22,406 nucleotides of DNA, from positions 1 through 22,406 of the forward strand of contig CAVAVT010000027.1 in NCBI GenBank assembly GCA_963592185.1, in the 5' to 3' direction. Of the stretch, positions 14,658 through 22,406 are shown piece by piece; the stretch's first letter is position 1; the number at the start of each line of letters is the position of its first letter. The DNA is from CAVAVT01 sp963592185. Its GTDB lineage: Bacteria; Bacillota; Negativicutes; Selenomonadales; Selenomonadaceae. The position numbers were made by a program, and so were the translations under genes. The notes under the pieces are model-generated. The model saw nothing but the letters and a program-made list of their open reading frames with translations. It was not told the origin of the DNA and searched no databases.

Positions 14658-15248
14658 TTAAACATACTCCTTTAACACAAGACTCTCATAGGCATGATCC
14701 GTCATTTCATCGGATGCTTTGTCATCATCCAGCATGTCAAAGCATATAGCCCAGAGTTCATTTTTATACAGTACATAAAGCACCTTGGTTTTGATTTTTA
14801 CCCCCTGATAGTCATAGGTCATTATGGCTTCCCGACCCTCAATCCCGTTGATGGTCTTAGGCTCGTTGTAGGTAATCTCAAAATTGGCATACTCTTTGGA
14901 TGTATTGATGGTGGTAATCTGGTTCAGCATTGCCTTCTGGATAAAGTCCTGCCTTTTAGCCTCCGGAAAATCCTTCATCAGGGTTTCGGTATATCTGCCG
15001 TTATTAATCATAATGCGGATATTATCCAGCTGGGATGAATATATGGTTTCACTTACAACGGAGTCCTTCATATCCGGAGTTACAGGAATACTTTTCTTAT
15101 TAAATTCCGCCTTGCCGGACAGCTCAATGCTCAGGACCTGCCCATCCCCCTGAATTACATTCTTTTCAGCAGCCTCTGCATTCCCCATATTCAGAAACAG
15201 TCCCAAAACACATACAGCAAGAAGATACCGCTTCAATGTATTCAACAT
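14658..15248 (-). CDS. Secreted protein of unknown function, first of a paralogous pair
   Basis: The 196-residue product has a signal peptide (LKRYLLAVCVLGLFLNMGNAEAAE, cleavage after AEA or EAA) and a domain related to the next gene's product. Shared features are VLSIEL, SETIYSSQLDNIRIMI, EAIMTYDYQGVKIKTK and NELWAICFDMLDDDKASDEMTDHAYESLVLK. AGGAGGGG stands 6 nt before the ATG. The gene is preceded by a promoter with a perfect TATAAT and followed without a gap by its paralog. Function is unknown; a small periplasmic binding, chaperone or stress protein is possible, but nothing decides this. Confidence 0.82.
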   Translation of the reverse strand: MLNTLKRYLLAVCVLGLFLNMGNAEAAEKNVIQGDGQVLSIELSGKAEFNKKSIPVTPDMKDSVVSETIYSSQLDNIRIMINNGRYTETLMKDFPEAKRQDFIQKAMLNQITTINTSKEYANFEITYNEPKTINGIEGREAIMTYDYQGVKIKTKVLYVLYKNELWAICFDMLDDDKASDEMTDHAYESLVLKEYV

Positions 15249-15288
15249 AAATAGCCCCTCCTAACAATCCTCAATGCTTACATCTTTC

Positions 15289-15318
15289 ATTATAACGCCA
15301 TTGTTCTAGTTTTGCCTA
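15289..15318 (-). promoter_or_regulatory. Promoter of the secreted paralog pair
   Basis: The minus strand has TATAAT (15289-15294) with an 18-nt spacer to TAGGCA (15313-15318), a four-of-six -35 match. It lies about 40 bp upstream of the ATG at 15248. No operator-like symmetry is obvious. Confidence 0.5.
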
Positions 15319-15372
15319 CATTAATATTTTTTCATCAAAAATATACAAGCTATTTCCACCTATTCTCAATAC

Positions 15373-15403
15373 AAAAAAATCCGCCCGAAGGCGGAAATTT
15401 TTT
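15373..15403 (-). terminator. Terminator of the hybrid kinase gene, UUCG tetraloop
   Basis: On the minus strand TCCGCC, loop TTCG, GGCGGA make a 6-bp stem closed as the stable cUUCGg tetraloop, followed by seven T (15373-15379). The other flank also reads as T-rich on the plus strand, so it could act both ways. Confidence 0.92.
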
Positions 15404-15417
15404 ATTACCCTATCAAA

Positions 15418-18315
15418 TTACTTCAGCAACTTGTTCAGCATTTTGAGTACCAGATTTACATCGATTGGTTTTACAAGATGTCCGTTCATGCCCACTTCAA
15501 AAGCTTTCTTTTTGTCCTCTTCAAAGGCATTGGCGGTCATTGCCACAATCGGAATATTTGCCTTTTTATTGTTGGCAAGGGTTCGGATTTCCCTTGTGGC
15601 GGTATAGCCATCCATTCTAGGCATCTGAATATCCATCAAAATAAGATCATACTTATCCTCCGGGGATTCATTAATGATATTTACAGCTTCAATTCCATCC
15701 TCAGCTGTATCAATCTCCAATCCATATTCCCCAAGAATGGTGGTGGCAATTTCCCTGTTCAGCTCATTATCCTCTACAAGGAGAATACGCTTGCCGCTGT
15801 AGTCAGTTTCTACTTCAGGAAGTCCCTCTGGTTTCTCAACAGGAACCTCAACCGGCTTCGTAAGAACGTTTCTAAGCTCAGACATGAAGAGCGGCTTTCC
15901 GACAAATGCGGTAACTCCGGCCTCCCTTGCCTCCGTCTCAATGTCAGACCAGTCATAAGCTGTCAGAACAATAATTGGAATGCCGTCACCAATAACCCTG
16001 CGGATACGTCTTACTGTCTCTATACCGTTCATATCCGGCATAAGGTAGTCAATAATATAAACGCTGTATTCGTCATTAATCTCCACAGAATCCTGTGCAT
16101 GAAGCACAGCCTCCTTGCCTGAGGTGGTCCAGTCCGGACGCATTTTAATGCTTCTCAGCATCTTGCAGACACTGCGGCAGGTGTTGATATCATCATCAAC
16201 CACCAACGCCCTTGCGCCCAGAAGCTCAGGTATCGGCTCGCATATTATTGTTCTGTCAGCCAGACGGAAATTAATTGTTACAGTGAAGGTTGAACCCTTG
16301 CCGACTTCACTTTCAACAGCAATGGTTCCACCCATCATATCGACAATATTTTTAGTGATTGCCATTCCAAGACCTGTGCCCTGAATTTCATTTACCTCAT
16401 CGGTACTCTCTCTTGAGAAGCTGTCAAAAATATGTCCGATAAACTCCTCTGACATGCCAATACCGGTATCCTTAATGGTAAATTCATAGGTAGTATAATC
16501 CTTAATCTGGCAGGGCTTCTCCGCAAGGCGGATTATGATATCTCCCCCTGTCGGAGTGTACTTGATTGCATTGCCTACAATATTCAGCAATACCTGATTC
16601 AGTCTCAGCCTGTCAGCAATGATTTCCTCATGGATAACATCCTGAGTATCAATGAAAAGATTCTGGCTCTTGGTATTGATGAGTCCCTGAATAATAGCCC
16701 TGATGTCGTGAAGTACATCCGGCATATGCAGCGGAGTCTCCTCCAGCTTCACACTTCCGCTCTCAATTCGGCTCATATCAAGAATATCATTAATGAGGCT
16801 TAAGAGATGTGTTCCAGAAGTGTTGATTTTGGAAAGATACTCCTGAACCTGCTCTTTATCATCCATGTGGGTCTGGGCAAGCGCCGTAAATCCAAGAATA
16901 GCATTCATTGGAGTGCGGATATCATGGGACATATTGCTGAGGAATACAGTTTTTGCCTTATTTGCGTGTTCTGCCACAGCCAGCGCATTTTTCAGTGCAT
17001 CAGACTGCTTTAATTCATTCTGCTTATCAGCTGTTACATCTCTGACAGCCACCAGTACAGCATCAAGATTGCCCTCCTCGTCATATCTCTGGGGCACTAT
17101 CAGCGCAAGACACCATTTCCCATCAACAGTCTGATAGTTATAGACCAAGGACGTCTTTCCCTTTAAGCGCTGAACCACCGTTTTCATGCTGAAGAACTCC
17201 ATGTAACTCTGGCGGAATGACTCAGCAACATTTTTTTCTGCATATGTTTTCACCAGGTCATGCTGCAATCCGTCATCAGTTGGAATATCTACATTGCTGC
17301 CCTGATTTTTAAGCACTTCCAGCCGATTTTCCTTCAGGTCCACAAGCATTATGAAGAAATACGCCCAGCCTATGGCATTGATAATTCTCAGACGCTTCTG
17401 CTCAATGCTGAGATGCTTCTTTTCAACCCTGTTCTTGGCAAGAACATTGAACATAAGAATCAAAATTGCCACAAGCACATATATACCCATCGCAACATTT
17501 CTTCTCATGAATACCTGATTGATTGGGAAATAGGAGGTAATTAAATATCTTCCCACAGAATCAGAGCTAACGTACCATACCCCATCCTCAGAATCAAGTC
17601 TCACAGAATCAGCATTATACTGATGCTGTACCTTCTCCAGCTTTTGACCGATTAATTCCCTGCGATTGCTGCTGAGAACCTGTCCATCTTCGCTTATGAC
17701 AACGATTCCATCCATTTCAAAGGGAAAACCTGTAAAAAGGTCATATAAGCTCAAATCGCCGCTGTCTATGTCGAATTTATTCTTTTTCAGATATGTCAGC
17801 AAAACTCCGGGAGCATCCTGACGTGCCACAACAGCCACATCATACAGCTCATCATCAAGACTAATTCGTACCGTATAGGTTTTATTTGGATACTTTGCGA
17901 TATCAGTAACATAGGAATGCTGCATCATTTGGTTCCAAATCTTCAGTCCGTCCCTGTCATTTGAAGATCTAATGACAATCTGCAGATTGGGGTCCAACAC
18001 CAGAACGCCGCTTACTCTCTGCTCATCAGCAAAGGCATTAAGCGCCTCTTCATTCAGCATATTCATTCTTGTCATATCTGTACCAAGCCCGGTAGTCTTA
18101 TCCAGAAGCCTTACCAGGCTCTTCACCTGGTCATTTGTGCGGTACATGTCAAAACGTGTCAGACGATGTTTCGTAAAGGAGCACAGATTATCCTGAGCTT
18201 CCTTCAGATTGGACTTATCAGCAATGTGCAAAAGTACGAACAAGCACACTCCGATAACTATCAGTACAGCCAGGAGGATTCTATTGAAATTTTTTGATAC
18301 TGTCTTACTTGCCAT
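15418..18315 (-). CDS. Hybrid sensor histidine kinase with two receiver domains
   Basis: The 965-residue inner-membrane kinase has TM1 at about 12-31, an extracytoplasmic sensor of about 240 residues and TM2 at about 273-294. A PAS-like region follows (about 300-430). HisKA carries the phospho-acceptor H464 in FLSNMSHDIRTPMNA. HATPase_c shows N582, DTGIG 616-620 and GTGLG 646-650. REC1 (about 700-820) has D756 and REC2 (about 843-965) has D895 in LILMDIQMPRMDGYT, with K949 in LVKPI. There is no Hpt domain or DNA-binding output, so the signal must leave through a separate phosphotransfer or regulator protein. Its ATG lies inside the last codons of the solute-binding protein gene (11-bp overlap), with GGGAGG as ribosome site. 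The overlap suggests the binding protein is its input, as in a split EvgS/BvgS system. Confidence 0.93.
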   Translation of the reverse strand: MASKTVSKNFNRILLAVLIVIGVCLFVLLHIADKSNLKEAQDNLCSFTKHRLTRFDMYRTNDQVKSLVRLLDKTTGLGTDMTRMNMLNEEALNAFADEQRVSGVLVLDPNLQIVIRSSNDRDGLKIWNQMMQHSYVTDIAKYPNKTYTVRISLDDELYDVAVVARQDAPGVLLTYLKKNKFDIDSGDLSLYDLFTGFPFEMDGIVVISEDGQVLSSNRRELIGQKLEKVQHQYNADSVRLDSEDGVWYVSSDSVGRYLITSYFPINQVFMRRNVAMGIYVLVAILILMFNVLAKNRVEKKHLSIEQKRLRIINAIGWAYFFIMLVDLKENRLEVLKNQGSNVDIPTDDGLQHDLVKTYAEKNVAESFRQSYMEFFSMKTVVQRLKGKTSLVYNYQTVDGKWCLALIVPQRYDEEGNLDAVLVAVRDVTADKQNELKQSDALKNALAVAEHANKAKTVFLSNMSHDIRTPMNAILGFTALAQTHMDDKEQVQEYLSKINTSGTHLLSLINDILDMSRIESGSVKLEETPLHMPDVLHDIRAIIQGLINTKSQNLFIDTQDVIHEEIIADRLRLNQVLLNIVGNAIKYTPTGGDIIIRLAEKPCQIKDYTTYEFTIKDTGIGMSEEFIGHIFDSFSRESTDEVNEIQGTGLGMAITKNIVDMMGGTIAVESEVGKGSTFTVTINFRLADRTIICEPIPELLGARALVVDDDINTCRSVCKMLRSIKMRPDWTTSGKEAVLHAQDSVEINDEYSVYIIDYLMPDMNGIETVRRIRRVIGDGIPIIVLTAYDWSDIETEAREAGVTAFVGKPLFMSELRNVLTKPVEVPVEKPEGLPEVETDYSGKRILLVEDNELNREIATTILGEYGLEIDTAEDGIEAVNIINESPEDKYDLILMDIQMPRMDGYTATREIRTLANNKKANIPIVAMTANAFEEDKKKAFEVGMNGHLVKPIDVNLVLKMLNKLLK

Positions 18316-19135
18316 TATTTCCTCCCAGAACTACATTTTCCGGACTCATTCCATATTTTTGCGCAATTTCTCCAGTAACGCCATCCTTTGCCATATCTTC
18401 CAGTATTTTTGAAAGCTCGCTGGCAATTTCCTCATGTGTTCCCTTTTCAAAAGCTACGCCGATTTTCACATCCTGCAGACTTTCCGAAAGGACTCTATAT
18501 GTAACAGTATTATAAGTTTCCATATTAAGAAGCAGGGCTTCATGACCTGCGATGGCATCTACATAACCCTTGCGGAGCACCGCCAGCAGCTCATCTGATG
18601 TGGAAAAGCTGTTTATATTGTACTCTTTAGGGAGCAATATATTGGTACGCTTCAGGAAAACCTGCTCGCCTTTGGTGGTGGTCTGTACACCAATTCTCTT
18701 ATTTTTCAAATCTTCCAAGGTATATATATCGCTGTCATTGCGGACAGCTACCACCTGACGGCTCTTCATGTAGGGACCTGCCCACTGGTACTTGTCTTCT
18801 CGGCCAGTGTAGGAGTAGCAGCTCCAGATACAGTCGATGGTTCCATCAGCTAAATTATTATCCTTTTCTTCCCAGTCTATGAACTTGAATTCTGGCTCAT
18901 ATCCCATTTTGGCAAATGCATAACGAGCCATCTCCACATCAATTCCAGTATAGTCTCCATTGCTGTCAAGATAGCTGTAGGGCTTAAACTTATCAATTCC
19001 CACAATTATTTTTTTCGTGGCTTTTGAGTGATTTGTGCTGTCCCCGGTGCAGGCATAAAATAACAGCCCGGCAATCACCGCAAAAAGTCCCAGCAACAGA
19101 CACGCTATGTATTTCTCCCGGATTAATTTAACCAT
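18305..19135 (-). CDS. Family 3 solute-binding lipoprotein, probable sensor partner of the hybrid kinase
   Basis: The 276-residue protein has a signal helix (ACLLLGLFAVIAGLLFYAC) ending in a lipobox-like FYAC, so it is probably a lipoprotein. The SBP_bac_3 domain includes IIVGIDKFKPYSYLDSNGDYTGIDVEMARYAF, the GTIDCIWSCYSYTGRE segment and LKNKRIGVQTTTKGE. Family members bind polar amino acids. No ABC permease or ATPase gene is adjacent; the gene instead overlaps a kinase gene by 11 bp, so a sensing role is more likely than import. I start at the ATG at 19135 because the TTG at 19147 runs into the GAGGGAG ribosome site. Confidence 0.9.
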   Translation of the reverse strand: MVKLIREKYIACLLLGLFAVIAGLLFYACTGDSTNHSKATKKIIVGIDKFKPYSYLDSNGDYTGIDVEMARYAFAKMGYEPEFKFIDWEEKDNNLADGTIDCIWSCYSYTGREDKYQWAGPYMKSRQVVAVRNDSDIYTLEDLKNKRIGVQTTTKGEQVFLKRTNILLPKEYNINSFSTSDELLAVLRKGYVDAIAGHEALLLNMETYNTVTYRVLSESLQDVKIGVAFEKGTHEEIASELSKILEDMAKDGVTGEIAQKYGMSPENVVLGGNNGK

Positions 19136-19176
19136 CTTCTCCCTCAATTCCGTACTCCGTTTCAGAATCTCTCATG

Positions 19177-19223
19177 AAAAAACAGCCGATGGTGGGATAG
19201 CTAACTCCCTCTTCTCAGCTGTT
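19177..19223 (-). terminator. Terminator-like hairpin in the leader of the sensor operon
   Basis: On the minus strand AACAGCTGA (19215-19223) pairs with TCGGCTGTT (19181-19189) over 9 bp including one U-G. An inner GGGA/TCCC helix lies inside, and six T follow. It lies about 130 nt after the type III Res gene and about 40 nt before the solute-binding protein gene. It is either the Res-gene terminator or an attenuator in the sensor-operon leader. Confidence 0.75.
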
Positions 19224-19244
19224 TCTTTAAACCTTAAAATCATC

Positions 19245-19261
19245 AACTAACACAGTTAGTT
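19245..19261. promoter_or_regulatory. Perfect operator-like dyad overlapping the predicted transcription start
   Basis: AACTAAC, spacer ACA, GTTAGTT is a perfect 7-3-7 dyad, a shape common for TetR-family operators. It sits just after the predicted -10 at 19265-19270, where bound repressor would block initiation. No TetR gene is in the window. Confidence 0.55.
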
Positions 19262-19264
19262 AAT

Positions 19265-19292
19265 ATTTTACCAATAATTAGTTTCAAGTCAA
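19265..19292 (-). promoter_or_regulatory. Predicted promoter of the solute-binding protein/hybrid kinase operon
   Basis: The minus strand has TTGACT (19287-19292), a 16-nt spacer and TAAAAT (19265-19270). It would start RNA near 19258, giving a leader of about 120 nt before the solute-binding protein ATG. The leader contains the hairpin at 19177-19223. Confidence 0.55.
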
Positions 19293-19353
19293 TACCATTT
19301 TCTAATAAAAATAAGCAATTGGTCCCTGTGGTAATTTTCGCAATTTTTACTTC

Positions 19354-22300
19354 TTACTTCGTCACCAAATTCATCAGGCTCTGGTAACTATCCACAACAT
19401 CATAGACAACCTCGCCATTGCTGATTGCCTTGAAGTGCTCTCTGGCACAGTGAATCTTTGACTCCTCGATGAGTCGGAGCTGCATTGAATTCATTGAGCC
19501 TTTTGTCTCTGCTACGAAATAGATGTGCTTTACCGTCCCCTCATAGAACGCAATCGCCCAGTCTGGGTTATAGTGTCCCACAGGTGTAGAGATATAGAAT
19601 CCATTCGGAAGTTTCACATATACCGCCACATTGGCATTCGTATCCAGCTCTGTGGCGAAATTCTGCTCATTGCTGGAATCATACACAATGTGATCGTACA
19701 GATGCTTTTTCGCTTTCATAGCGTTCACGCCAAGCCGTCCCTTAATAGTCGGCTCTGTAAATACATCCGTGTCATAATGGTCATCCATAACATCGTAGGT
19801 AATATGCTCAATGATTGATGTTGCTTTTTCGTCATTAATAAGTGACGCTGCCTTGATAATGAATTCCTCCGGATTATTTTTAAACTGGCTGAATACGTCC
19901 GGCTGGATTCCCTTCAGAATCTGAATGACCGCCTTACGGGTAAGCCCTGTCTCTTCCACAAGCTTTCCCACAAGATCATATTTGACATTTGAGCTGGCAG
20001 CTGCGGTCTGAGCATAGCTTGAAGACTGTTCCTTCACAAAGGAAGCCCCTTCTGCCAGTTCTTCCTTGGATTTAATTTTCTCCATAGTTCCAGTTTCCAC
20101 ATTGAAAACAATCTTGGATACACGAAGCTTGCAATCCAGCGAGCGGATAGCTTTACGTATTAGTTCATCGGTATCGAAATCAACAATATAGGTGGACTTT
20201 GCATTTATTTTCGCCCACAGTGCCTTAAATTCCGGCATTGCAAGCTTATTCTCATCCACATGCAGCTCAACATTATTACTGCGGGCATTTTTAGGCATAA
20301 TTGACTTTGCATCGTAGATGGAATCAATAATCTCAATGACAGATGCAGCAGAATCTGCCACCTCTTCAGCAACCTTGATTGCATTATTTGACTTGTCAGC
20401 ATAATATTTATCTGTCAGGATTCCCTTCCTGTCGATATAGCCGTTCACGATTAAATCGAAATGAATAGCGCTTGCCATATCTGTATCCACAAACAGCTCG
20501 TTGCCCTTATCGTCCTTAATTAACTTGCCAACAAACAAATCAGCTGTAACAGCACGAGGACGGTCTGCCACAGCCTCGGCGATTTCCGTCTGCAAACCTT
20601 TGGCAAAACTGTCATAGCTTTCACTGGCGATAACGGTCAGAACATTGACATTCTTCACATCCTCCCCCAGCACATTGGTATCCATACGCTCGCCGTCCTG
20701 ATTAACGCAGAGACGCAGACCACGCCCTACTTCCTGACGTTTGCGCACCTCGCTGGAACTCTGCTTGAGAGTGCAGATTTGGAACACATTCGGATTATCC
20801 CAGCCTTCACGAAGAGCAGAGTGGGAGAATATAAAGCGAACCGGAGAACGCTTCGGATTACGGTCCAAGAGCAGCTCCTTGTTCTTCATAATCAGCTCAT
20901 AGGCATCCACATCATCCGTAGTAGTTTCCTTGCGTTTTACCTTGGAGTCAATCATCTTGCCCTTCTTGTCAATGGAGAAGTAACCGGCGTGTGTCTTCTC
21001 AGCAGGAATTGCCTGCAAATACTTGATATAATCGTCCTCGCCAATGCCAATCTGCAAGTTGCCAATTATATCGTTATACTCTTCCACAAACATCTGGGCA
21101 TATACGCCGTCCGCAGCCTGACCGGCTTCGTCATAGATGCGGTACTTTGCAACCTCATCAATAAAGAACAGTGACAGTACTTTAATACCCTTGTAGAAAA
21201 GCTCACGCTCTCTCTGAATATGCGACAGAATCGTCTCTCGAATTTGAATGCGCCGCAGCTGATTCTCGCTGACCTTGCCAATGACATCACCTGCATAAAT
21301 CTTTATGCCGTTCAAAAATTCTATAGAATCGTCCCGTCCGTCGATGTGTGAAATTACAAAACCCTGCTTATACTCCTCCATGTTGCCAGAATTATCGTAG
21401 AGATTGAATCCTTCGGAGACTGTGCGTGTAACCTTGCGGACACCGCTTGCGCCCTTCGCCTCAAACTGAATTGTTGCCGTAGGCGCAGCCTTGGACAGAT
21501 TAATGCTCTCAAGATAGACATAGCTCTCTGTTGCGGTGCTGCCGGACTCCGAGATACCCTTTACAACAATCTTTTTTACCAAATGCTTATTGTACGCCTC
21601 CATAGCATCCAGACGATAAACCATGTTATAAATGCTGTCGCTCTTATGGGTTGCGGAATAGCGTAAAGTCAGCAGAGGATTGAATTGTTTCAAATTCTCC
21701 TTGGTCTGCTTGCCCTCTACGGACTGAGGTTCATCAATAATAAGTATTGGATTCGTCTTTGCAATAATGTCAATTGGGCGGCGTGAACGGAATTCATCCA
21801 GCTTCATGTAAATGCGTCTTGCGTCTCTGCCTCTGGCATTAAAAGCCTGAGAATTAATAATCATAACGCAGATGGAGCTGTCCGATGCGAAGCGGTCAAT
21901 CTCTGTCAGCTGGGCAGAGTTATAGATGAAGAAGCGAACCTTCTTGCCGTACTCTTCGGCAAAGTGCTCCTGTGTCACCTGAAAGGATTTATACACTCCC
22001 TCACGGATTGCAATGCTCGGTACAACCACGATGAACTTGCTCCAGCCGTAATTCTTGTTCAGCTCATACATGGTTTTGATGTAGGTATAGGTCTTGCCCA
22101 CACCGGTCTCCATCTCTATGGTCAGATTGAATCGGCCCTCAAGCTTTTCTGATGGCTTCAGCTGATTTATACGCTGTACTTTCTGCAAATTCTCCAGAAT
22201 GATGCGGTCAGAAAGCTCCGGCACTATTTTGTGATTGCTCCAGCCGGTAAAATCCTCCTCATCGGTCAATGCTTGCTGATAATGGCCATTGCCTCTGTCC

Positions 22301-22401
22301 ATCATATAAGATGGCGTAAGATAAGGCTGTCCGGCAAAGACATCCACCACGGCTTTCGCTGCATCAGCCTGAAATTTCTGATGCTTAAATCGTAGTCTCA
22401 T
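19354..22401 (-). CDS. Type III restriction-modification enzyme, Res (helicase/endonuclease) subunit
   Basis: The 1015-residue protein has the type III Res layout. The N-terminus RLRFKHQKFQADAAKAVVDVF is typical of the family. A superfamily 2 helicase/translocase follows: Walker A METGVGKTYT (97-106), DEPQ box (223-226), RYSATHK (247-253), HSALREGWDNPNVFQI and QEVGRGLRLC as late helicase motifs. The C-terminal PD-(D/E)XK nuclease has PD at 946-947 and ETK at 965-967 in YFVAETKG. It needs a Mod methyltransferase partner to recognise DNA and cut between inversely oriented sites. No mod gene is in the window; it should lie beyond the right edge, upstream on the same strand. Only five bases are visible before the ATG, so the ribosome site cannot be judged. 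All catalytic motifs look intact. Confidence 0.95.
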   Translation of the reverse strand: MRLRFKHQKFQADAAKAVVDVFAGQPYLTPSYMMDRGNGHYQQALTDEEDFTGWSNHKIVPELSDRIILENLQKVQRINQLKPSEKLEGRFNLTIEMETGVGKTYTYIKTMYELNKNYGWSKFIVVVPSIAIREGVYKSFQVTQEHFAEEYGKKVRFFIYNSAQLTEIDRFASDSSICVMIINSQAFNARGRDARRIYMKLDEFRSRRPIDIIAKTNPILIIDEPQSVEGKQTKENLKQFNPLLTLRYSATHKSDSIYNMVYRLDAMEAYNKHLVKKIVVKGISESGSTATESYVYLESINLSKAAPTATIQFEAKGASGVRKVTRTVSEGFNLYDNSGNMEEYKQGFVISHIDGRDDSIEFLNGIKIYAGDVIGKVSENQLRRIQIRETILSHIQRERELFYKGIKVLSLFFIDEVAKYRIYDEAGQAADGVYAQMFVEEYNDIIGNLQIGIGEDDYIKYLQAIPAEKTHAGYFSIDKKGKMIDSKVKRKETTTDDVDAYELIMKNKELLLDRNPKRSPVRFIFSHSALREGWDNPNVFQICTLKQSSSEVRKRQEVGRGLRLCVNQDGERMDTNVLGEDVKNVNVLTVIASESYDSFAKGLQTEIAEAVADRPRAVTADLFVGKLIKDDKGNELFVDTDMASAIHFDLIVNGYIDRKGILTDKYYADKSNNAIKVAEEVADSAASVIEIIDSIYDAKSIMPKNARSNNVELHVDENKLAMPEFKALWAKINAKSTYIVDFDTDELIRKAIRSLDCKLRVSKIVFNVETGTMEKIKSKEELAEGASFVKEQSSSYAQTAAASSNVKYDLVGKLVEETGLTRKAVIQILKGIQPDVFSQFKNNPEEFIIKAASLINDEKATSIIEHITYDVMDDHYDTDVFTEPTIKGRLGVNAMKAKKHLYDHIVYDSSNEQNFATELDTNANVAVYVKLPNGFYISTPVGHYNPDWAIAFYEGTVKHIYFVAETKGSMNSMQLRLIEESKIHCAREHFKAISNGEVVYDVVDSYQSLMNLVTK

Positions 22402-22406
22402 CTGCT

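Noticed and set aside
15478..16122. Plus-strand 214-residue open frame
   Set aside because: It is antisense to the receiver domains of the hybrid kinase, with no ribosome site and no recognisable domain.
19128..19175. A 15-codon open frame (MRDSETEYGIEGEDG) whose stop overlaps the start of the solute-binding protein gene, a possible leader peptide
   Set aside because: No ribosome site precedes its ATG, which follows the T-run of the hairpin directly, and the peptide shows no run of a regulatory amino acid. It is probably chance.

Overview
The window looks like chromosomal DNA of a diderm Firmicute, most likely of the class Negativicutes (a Selenomonas/Anaerovibrio/Megamonas-like organism). 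It combines outer-membrane machinery (a TonB-dependent receptor, TonB, ExbB and ExbD) with moderate GC, strong AGGAGG ribosome sites and occasional TTG/GTG starts. This placement is inferred from gene content, not from a marker gene. Nearly everything is on the minus strand; only an MFS transporter at 12522-13988 is on the plus strand. I see no rRNA, tRNA, CRISPR array, insertion sequence or phage gene.

Region 1 (about 1-7443, minus) is one long, tightly packed operon for haem uptake and oxygen-independent haem breakdown. Transcription order is exbB, exbD, tonB, a haem-type periplasmic binding protein, a FecCD permease, an ABC ATPase, a small flavodoxin, a ChuW/HutW radical SAM enzyme and a TonB-dependent receptor that runs off the left edge. 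A strong promoter flanked by two Fur-box-like sites lies upstream of exbB. The layout suggests a complete route: receptor plus energising complex at the outer membrane, ABC importer at the inner membrane, then anaerobic ring opening with the flavodoxin as likely electron donor.

Region 2 (7465-11196, minus) holds an exported protein with a RelA/SpoT-like nucleotidyltransferase fold, an AEC-family permease downstream of a D-amino-acid transaminase, and a polysaccharide-deacetylase-fold protein that has lost all its metal ligands. A perfect 12-bp hairpin with a T-run sits directly in front of the transaminase ribosome site.

Region 3 (11227-13988) is a divergent LysR regulator/MFS transporter pair with a T-N11-A operator candidate between them.

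Region 4 (14012-19292) carries two adjacent, translationally coupled, paralogous secreted proteins of unknown function. It then has a two-gene signalling unit: a family 3 solute-binding lipoprotein overlapping a hybrid histidine kinase with two receiver domains. The leader before this unit has a promoter, an operator-like dyad and a terminator-like hairpin in that order, which suggests attenuation.

Region 5 (19354-22401, minus) is the restriction (Res) subunit of a type III restriction-modification system; its Mod partner should lie beyond the right edge.

The best candidates for new biology are the exported RelA/SpoT-like protein, the haem operon with its flavodoxin and His-rich HutW tail, the metal-site-less deacetylase, and the hairpin-containing leader of the sensor unit.
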